Assembly (NCBI GenBank): GCA_934725105.1
Contig: CAKVBD010000042.1
Coordinates: 1-17,813 of the forward strand
DNA from: an uncultured Bulleidia sp.
GTDB lineage: Bacteria; Bacillota_I; Bacilli_A; Erysipelotrichales; Erysipelotrichaceae
DNA length: 17,813 nucleotides
Direction of reading: 5' to 3'
The notes under the pieces were generated by a model that was not told the DNA's origin, made no database searches, and was given only the letters and a program-made list of their open reading frames with translations. Positions 13,958-17,813 of this stretch are shown here, in pieces. A program made the translations under genes and the position numbers. Position 1 is the first letter of the stretch; each line of letters opens with the position of its first letter.

Positions 13958-14506
13958 TTAAACTTTTAATACTTCGTCCTGTTTCTTCTTGGATGCTGCA
14001 TCAATATCCTTTGTGTACTTATCTGTCAGCTTCTGTACTTCATTTTCTGCATCCTTCTGTGTATCTTCATCCATTTCTTTATCTTTCTTGATAGCCTGGT
14101 TAGCATCACGTCTGATATTACGGATCTGAACTTTGCATTCTTCAGCAATCTTAGATACTTTCTTAGCTAATTCCTTACGTGTATCACCTGTAAGCTGTGG
14201 AACTGTTAAACGAATCACAGCACCATCATTCTGTGGAGCCATGCCTAAATCAGCAGCATTTAAACCCTTTTCAATTGCTTTTAATGAAGATGGGTCATAA
14301 GGCTTGATCACAAGAATTCTACCTTCCTGTACAGATATACCAGCAATCTGGTTTAAAGGTGTTGGTGAGCCATAGTATTCAACTTCAACTCTGTTGAGCA
14401 TGTTTGCATTTGCCATGCCTGTTCTAATTGTAGCAAGTTCTTCCTTAAGATGGTCCATTACTTTGTCCATCTTAACTGTACTGCTATCGATAATTGGATA
14501 AGCCAT
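13958..14506 (-). CDS. frr: Ribosome recycling factor
   Basis: 182 residues, close to the family norm of about 185. With EF-G it splits the post-termination ribosome. The N-terminal M-D-K-V-M-D-H-L-K-E-E-L-A-T-I-R-T-G-M-A-N block, V-E-V-E-Y-Y-G-S-P-T-P-L-N-Q-I-A and the C-terminal helix I-R-N-I-R-R-D-A-N are all typical. Its ATG shares one base with the pyrH TAA (TAATG), and the AGGAGG site lies in the pyrH 3' end, so it is translated by coupling. Confidence 0.98.
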   Translation of the reverse strand: MAYPIIDSSTVKMDKVMDHLKEELATIRTGMANANMLNRVEVEYYGSPTPLNQIAGISVQEGRILVIKPYDPSSLKAIEKGLNAADLGMAPQNDGAVIRLTVPQLTGDTRKELAKKVSKIAEECKVQIRNIRRDANQAIKKDKEMDEDTQKDAENEVQKLTDKYTKDIDAASKKKQDEVLKV

Positions 14507-15219
14507 TATTTTTCCTCCTTGTTAATACGGGTGCATACTGCTTCACCCTTCATAGCTTTTACAATATTTCCTTTTTCATTCATGTTAAACACAACAAGTT
14601 CCATATCATTATCCATACACATAGAAGTCGCTGTGGAATCCATTACCTGTAATCCTTTATTTAATAGATCCATGTATGTTAAATGTTCAAATCTTGTAGC
14701 TGTTGGATCCTTCTTAGGATCTGCATTATAGACGCCATCAACACCATTCTTAGCCATCAAAATTGCATCAGCCTTGATTTCACTAGCTCTTAAAGCAGCA
14801 GTTGTATCTGTTGAGAAGTATGGAGAACCTGTTCCTCCACCAAAGATAACAACTCTACCCTTTTCTAGATGACGAATTGCACGACGCTGAATAAATGGTT
14901 CAGCAACCTTATTCATCTCAATAGATGTCTGTACTCTTGTTTCTAAGCCTACACTTTCTAAAGAAGCCTGAATTGCTAATGCATTCATAATTGTTGCGAG
15001 CATTCCCATATAATCGCCTTGAACACGGTCAATACCAATTTCAGCAACCGTCTTTCCACGGATGAAGTTACCTCCACCAACAACAATAGCAATTTCTACA
15101 CCTAAGCTTTGTGCTTCTTTAATTTCTTCAGCCAGGCTGTGTAAAACATCAGCGTCAAAGTTTTTTGAATTTCCACTTAATGCTTCTCCGCTGAGTTTCA
15201 ACAATACACGTTTATACAT
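14506..15219 (-). CDS. pyrH: Uridylate (UMP) kinase
   Basis: It phosphorylates UMP to UDP for pyrimidine nucleotide synthesis; the family belongs to the amino-acid kinase fold. Motifs are L-L-K-L-S-G-E-A-L at the N-terminus, V-V-G-G-G-N-F-I-R-G, the Q-G-D-Y-M-G-M-L-A-T block, F-G-G-G-T-G-S-P-Y-F-S-T-D-T-A-A, and K-N-G-V-D-G-V-Y-N-A-D-P-K. I set the start at ATG 15217-15219 (237 residues, beginning M-Y-K-R-V-L-L-K). GGAGG (15228-15232) lies 8 nt upstream, and a TTG five codons earlier would overlap that site. It leads a two-gene unit with frr behind an extended -10 promoter. Confidence 0.97.
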   Translation of the reverse strand: MYKRVLLKLSGEALSGNSKNFDADVLHSLAEEIKEAQSLGVEIAIVVGGGNFIRGKTVAEIGIDRVQGDYMGMLATIMNALAIQASLESVGLETRVQTSIEMNKVAEPFIQRRAIRHLEKGRVVIFGGGTGSPYFSTDTTAALRASEIKADAILMAKNGVDGVYNADPKKDPTATRFEHLTYMDLLNKGLQVMDSTATSMCMDNDMELVVFNMNEKGNIVKAMKGEAVCTRINKEEK

Positions 15220-15246
15220 GATTGAAACCTCCAAATTTCTGAAATT

Positions 15247-15255
15247 ATTATATCA
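15247..15255 (-). promoter_or_regulatory. Extended -10 promoter for pyrH-frr
   Basis: The minus strand reads TGATATAAT: a perfect TATAAT (15247-15252) preceded by TG at the extended position. The leader would be about 21 nt. It is back to back with the promoter of the divergent small membrane protein gene. Confidence 0.55.
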
Positions 15256-15294
15256 AACATCTTTTGTGAATACACCATAAATAATGAGAAATCA

Positions 15295-15322
15295 TTGACT
15301 GACTGCAGGTCAGTGCTATACT
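15295..15322 (+). promoter_or_regulatory. Strong promoter with internal dyad, for the GlsB/YeaQ-like gene
   Basis: TTGACT (15295-15300), a 16-base spacer, then TATACT (15317-15322) preceded by TG one base upstream (extended -10). The spacer holds an inverted repeat ACTGAC-N5-GTCAGT (15298-15303 and 15309-15314) that touches both the -35 and the extended -10. A protein bound there would block RNA polymerase. Start codon follows after a leader of about 14 nt. Confidence 0.65.
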
Positions 15323-15342
15323 GATGGCAAGGAGGCATGTAT

Positions 15343-15597
15343 ATGTTTAGTATTTTTGGTTTGATTGGATCAATTGTGATTGGAGCAATCGCAGGAACAC
15401 TCGCTACTGTATTAACAGGAAATGATTCTAGTAATATGGTTAAGAATATAGTCATTGGTTTAGTTGGAGGAATTCTTGGCAGTGTCTTGGGATCACTCAT
15501 TGGTATTGGCAGCAAAAATATCATTGGTTCCATTATTATCGCAACACTTGGTTCAATCCTTGTTCTTTGGATTTACAATAAATATATCAAAAAATAA
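15343..15597 (+). CDS. GlsB/YeaQ/YmgE-family small membrane protein
   Basis: 84 residues, starting M-F-S-I-F-G-L-I-G-S. There are three hydrophobic glycine-rich spans (about 2-23, 33-55 and 58-79) and a basic tail Y-N-K-Y-I-K-K. Patterns G-x-I-A-G, G-L-V-G-G-I-L-G-S and G-x-I-I-x-A-x-L-G-S-I are those of the family named transglycosylase-associated or general-stress membrane proteins; biochemical function is not established. I chose ATG 15343 because AAGGAGG (15329-15335) is 7 nt upstream; an ATG at 15337 would be 1 nt from it. The gene runs opposite to the flanking tsf and pyrH, with its own promoter and terminator, interrupting a normally co-directional cluster. Confidence 0.85.
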   Translation: MFSIFGLIGSIVIGAIAGTLATVLTGNDSSNMVKNIVIGLVGGILGSVLGSLIGIGSKNIIGSIIIATLGSILVLWIYNKYIKK

Positions 15598-15609
15598 GAT
15601 ATGCAAATG

Positions 15610-15640
15610 AAAAGTTGATGATACGTCACCAGCTTTTTTT
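15610..15640 (+). terminator. Terminator of the GlsB/YeaQ-like gene
   Basis: The arm 15610-15621 pairs with 15626-15637 around a 4-base loop (TACG). The stem of about 11 pairs has one G-U and one A-C mismatch, and its 3' arm runs into seven T (15634-15640). Confidence 0.65.
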
Positions 15641-15649
15641 ATACAATCC

Positions 15650-15677
15650 AAAAAAGACACGTAATTTCTTACGTGTC
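15650..15677 (-). terminator. Rho-independent terminator after tsf
   Basis: A perfect 9-bp stem GACACGTAA/TTACGTGTC (15656-15664 and 15669-15677) with a 4-base loop, followed on the minus strand by six T (15650-15655). It ends the rpsB-tsf transcript and is separate from the terminator of the convergent small gene next to it. Confidence 0.92.
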
Positions 15678-15707
15678 AGTTTGCAATTGTGAAACAAATC
15701 TAAAATC

Positions 15708-16592
15708 TTACTTAGCCATTGCTGCTACTTCTGCAGCAAAGTTTTCTTCTTTCTTTTCAATACCTTCACCAACAACATACTTAACGAAGCTTAATACTTC
15801 AGCATTGTTGCTCTTGAGGTACTGACCGCACTTCTGATCAGCATCTAAGAAATATTCCTGATCAACTAAGCACATATCCTGTAGAGACTTAGAAACTCTA
15901 CCTTCGATGATACCAGCCTTAACCTTTTCAGGCTTGCTAGCTAGCTTTTCATCCTTAGCAAGTAATTCTTCCTGGATTGAACGTTCATGTTCAACAACAT
16001 CCTGAGGCATTTCATTTCTTGAAACGTATGTAGGATTCATAGAAGCAACCTGCATTGCCATATTCTTAGCAACCTGAGCGTCGCCACCCTTAACAACTGT
16101 CAAGGCAACGATTCTACCACCCTGGTGTGTATAAGAACCGAAGAATTCATCATCATTCTTAGAAACGATTTCGAATCTTCTTAATGTAATCTTTTCACCA
16201 ATTGTAGCTACAGCATTGACGAAAGTATCGTTTAAAGTACCATCAGCAGTTGTTAATGCTAATGCTTCTTCATTTGTCTTAGCATCTGAAGCAAGAATTG
16301 TGTTAGCAACTACATCTAATAATTCTAAGAACTTTTCGTTCTTAGCAACGAAGTCAGTTTCGGAGTTCACTTCAATGATAACAGCCTTGTTACCATCAAT
16401 AGCAATCTTTCCTAAACCTTCAGCAGCAATTCTGCCTTCCTTCTTAGCAGCCTTAGCAAGACCGTTTTCTCTTAACCAGTCAACAGCCTTCTTGATGTCA
16501 CCGTCAGTAGCTTCAAGAGCCTTCTTACAGTCCATCATACCTGCAGCAGTTAAGTCTCTTAATTCTTTAACAAGCTTAGCTGTTACTGCCAT
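15708..16592 (-). CDS. tsf: Translation elongation factor Ts
   Basis: 294 residues, normal length. It is the guanine nucleotide exchange factor that releases GDP from EF-Tu. The N-terminal UBA-like domain with L-V-K-E-L-R-D-L-T-A-A-G-M-M-D-C-K-K-A-L (7-26) is followed by the core signature S-E-T-D-F-V-A-K-N (77-85), H-Q-G-G-R-I-V-A-L, and the C-terminal V-x-Y-x-x-G-E-G-I-E-K-K block. The ATG is 1 base after the rpsB TAA, and its AGGAGG site lies within the rpsB 3' end, so rpsB and tsf form one coupled operon. Confidence 0.98.
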   Translation of the reverse strand: MAVTAKLVKELRDLTAAGMMDCKKALEATDGDIKKAVDWLRENGLAKAAKKEGRIAAEGLGKIAIDGNKAVIIEVNSETDFVAKNEKFLELLDVVANTILASDAKTNEEALALTTADGTLNDTFVNAVATIGEKITLRRFEIVSKNDDEFFGSYTHQGGRIVALTVVKGGDAQVAKNMAMQVASMNPTYVSRNEMPQDVVEHERSIQEELLAKDEKLASKPEKVKAGIIEGRVSKSLQDMCLVDQEYFLDADQKCGQYLKSNNAEVLSFVKYVVGEGIEKKEENFAAEVAAMAK

Positions 16593-16593
16593 C

Positions 16594-17529
16594 TTATTCA
16601 GCCTCCTTAGCTTCAGTTCCTGCTACTGGAGCGTCAGCCTTAGCAATATTGTTACGGTTGTCGTTTCTCTTGAATACACGTCTTTCACCATTGTATGTGT
16701 TACGTCTAGCATTCATCTGAGCTCTCTTTTCTTCATACTTAGCTCTTCTACGCTTTTCGTATTCAGCTGCATCTTCTTCAACCTTCTTGATAACGTCCTT
16801 CATTGTGATATCAGCTTCTTCTTCACCTTCAGCAACGTTTTCGATTGGCAAGTTCTTACCTTCGCAGATAGCATCAGCAAGAAGACTTACTAATAACTTG
16901 ATAGATCTAACAGCGTCATCGTTAGCTGGGATTGGGAAATCAACAGTTCTTGGATCTGCATTTGTATCGATTAATGCGAATACAGGAATTCCTAACTTCT
17001 TAGCTTCAGCTACAGCGTTGTGCTCTTCTAGTGGATCTACAACAAATAATGCATCAGGAAGCTTCTTCATTTCCTTGATACCGCCAAGGAAGTTTTCAAG
17101 CTTTTCCTTGTTCTTAAGCATTAATGCCTGTTCCTTCTTTGTGTAAACAGAAATTGTTCCGTTTGCTTCCATTTCTTCAATGTCAACAAGCTTCTTGATT
17201 GACTTCTGGATTGTTCTGAAGTTTGTTAATGTTCCACCTAACCATCTCTGGTTTACGTAGAAAGAACCAGAACGTAGAGCTTCTTCAAGAATTGTAGCCT
17301 GAGCCTGCTTCTTAGTTCCTACGAATAGGATCTTTCCGCCATCTTCAGTGATCTTCTTGAATGCTTCATATGCAGCGTCAAGCTTTTCCTGTGTCTTGTT
17401 CAAGTCAATGATATAGACACCATTCTTTGCAGTATAGATATACTGCTTCATGTTTGGGTTCCACTTACGTGTCTGATGACCAAAGTGAACTCCATTTTCG
17501 AGCATTTTTCTCAATGTTACAACAGCCAT
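16594..17529 (-). CDS. rpsB: 30S ribosomal protein S2 with a long charged C-terminal tail
   Basis: 311 residues. The core (about 1-235) shows all S2 hallmarks: M-L-E-N-G-V-H-F-G-H-Q-T-R-K-W-N-P-x-M, I-L-F-V-G-T-K-K-Q-A, Y-V-N-Q-R-W-L-G-G-T-L-T-N-F, P-D-A-L-F-V-V-D-P and A-L-I-D-T-N-A-D-P. Most bacterial S2 proteins end near 240-260 residues. Here an extra tail of about 60 residues follows, with an acidic patch (E-E-E-A-D), a highly charged helix rich in E/K/R (about 250-275), a basic Arg/Asn-rich stretch and an Ala/Glu end. The start has GAGGT (17541-17545) 11 nt upstream, a slightly long spacing. A structured leader precedes it. Confidence 0.97.
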   Translation of the reverse strand: MAVVTLRKMLENGVHFGHQTRKWNPNMKQYIYTAKNGVYIIDLNKTQEKLDAAYEAFKKITEDGGKILFVGTKKQAQATILEEALRSGSFYVNQRWLGGTLTNFRTIQKSIKKLVDIEEMEANGTISVYTKKEQALMLKNKEKLENFLGGIKEMKKLPDALFVVDPLEEHNAVAEAKKLGIPVFALIDTNADPRTVDFPIPANDDAVRSIKLLVSLLADAICEGKNLPIENVAEGEEEADITMKDVIKKVEEDAAEYEKRRRAKYEEKRAQMNARRNTYNGERRVFKRNDNRNNIAKADAPVAGTEAKEAE

Positions 17530-17563
17530 TTCTTTTATTTACCTCGCTTTCCGTTGTTACCGC

Positions 17564-17662
17564 CACAGGTTCCAACATTATCAATACACCCATTTGTGTA
17601 CACGGGATAATGAATTCCCTGTGTGAGAAGTCATCTATCCACTATAAAAAGTGCATAAGATG
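17564..17662 (-). promoter_or_regulatory. Structured 5' leader RNA of rpsB-tsf (candidate autoregulatory element)
   Basis: On the minus-strand transcript, helix A near the 5' end pairs 17659-17662 with 17632-17635, then 17655-17657 with 17636-17638, then 17650-17653 with 17640-17643. It leaves one bulge, one G-G mismatch and a 6-base loop. A nested element follows: CACAGG/CCTGTG (17618-17623 with 17564-17569), an internal loop, CATTATC/GATAATG (17606-17612 with 17576-17582), and a hairpin TACAC/GTGTA (17596-17600 with 17585-17589). An exclusive alternative pairs 17616-17624 with 17600-17607. Ribosomal protein operons are often controlled by the product binding such leaders; S2 binding here is inference. 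Confidence 0.5.
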
Positions 17663-17671
17663 CCGACAATG

Positions 17672-17700
17672 AATATACCATGAATCGAAAATGATTACAA
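17672..17700 (-). promoter_or_regulatory. Promoter of rpsB-tsf
   Basis: On the minus strand TTGTAA (17695-17700), exactly 17 bases, then TATATT (17672-17677), with TG one base before the -10 (extended -10). An A/T tract lies upstream (about 17703-17717) and could act as an UP element. Predicted initiation is near 17665, about 3 nt before the first leader helix. Confidence 0.6.
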
Positions 17701-17751
17701 CAAAGAATTAAAAAAAACCACCTGATTTTCTTGAAAGCTGAACTGAAAAGT

Positions 17752-17786
17752 TAAATTCCACTTTCGTATATGCAAAATGGAATTTA
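17752..17786. repeat. 9-bp perfect inverted repeat upstream of the rpsB promoter
   Basis: TAAATTCCA (17752-17760) and TGGAATTTA (17778-17786) are separated by 17 bases. Neither side shows an immediate T-run long enough for a clear terminator. It may belong to the end of an upstream transcript outside the window, or to a binding site. Confidence 0.4.
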
Positions 17787-17813
17787 CTATTTCACCAACT
17801 TCCAGTTGATTTT

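Noticed and set aside
15198..15533. Minus-strand 111-residue open frame over the GlsB-like gene and the pyrH promoter
   Set aside because: It opposes a small gene that has a strong promoter, ribosome binding site and terminator, and it overlaps the pyrH start region. No domain is visible.
16216..16893. 225-residue plus-strand open frame opposite tsf and rpsB, with hydrophobic and serine-rich content
   Set aside because: It is the complement of two core translation genes. The Ser/Phe/Leu richness is what the reverse of Lys/Glu/Ala-rich coding gives, and no start signals are present.
17701..17745. T8 tract upstream of the rpsB promoter as a terminator of an upstream gene
   Set aside because: No stable hairpin directly precedes the T-run on the minus strand. 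It may instead act as an UP element, and the upstream gene is outside the window.

Overview
This window comes from an AT-rich, low-GC Gram-positive genome (Bacillota). The order rpsB-tsf-pyrH-frr-uppS-cdsA-dxr-rseP is the classic Firmicutes cluster. The gut Erysipelotrichia-type style of the flanking genes (a clostridial-type wall glucosaminidase, a free-standing PASTA protein, a TRAM-less RlmD-type methyltransferase) makes that class my best guess, but this is inference from gene style and was not tested. Almost all genes lie on the minus strand, so the window reads naturally from right to left.

Right part (about 17.8 to 9.1 kb). A promoter near 17.69 kb drives rpsB-tsf through a leader of about 135 nt that can fold into two well-formed structures. 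A strong hairpin terminator ends tsf. A small plus-strand gene for a GlsB/YeaQ-type membrane protein, with its own promoter and terminator, sits between tsf and pyrH. Then come pyrH-frr (extended -10 promoter, terminator after frr) and a tightly coupled run uppS-cdsA-dxr-rseP-galE. Start and stop codons overlap or nearly touch at each junction, and a terminator follows galE. Together these genes cover translation (S2, EF-Ts, ribosome recycling), UMP supply, undecaprenyl-PP and MEP-pathway isoprenoids, phospholipid precursor, regulated intramembrane proteolysis and UDP-galactose.

Middle (about 9.1 to 4.9 kb). A two-gene cell-surface operon encodes a 951-residue secreted GH73-type glucosaminidase with SH3 domains and an unrecognised C-terminal region, and a membrane-anchored PASTA-repeat protein with no kinase domain. 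The upstream region carries a direct repeat TTCACA-N5-TTCACA, like the sites of OmpR/PhoB-family regulators, and a short palindrome. This operon converges on a small plus-strand FeoA-like gene, and one terminator hairpin overlaps both stop codons.

Left part (about 4.6 to 0.1 kb). A HAD hydrolase-RlmD methyltransferase pair is translationally coupled and followed by a terminator. Then come a bacterial PH-domain protein, a 5'-truncated Fic remnant joined exactly at the PH stop codon, a divergent RpiB/LacAB-type isomerase-like protein and a double carboxymuconolactone-decarboxylase-domain protein.

No tRNA, rRNA, CRISPR array, insertion sequence or phage gene was seen. Most of the window is ordinary core genome. 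The best leads are the rpsB leader structure, the regulated glucosaminidase/PASTA pair and the PH/Fic junction.
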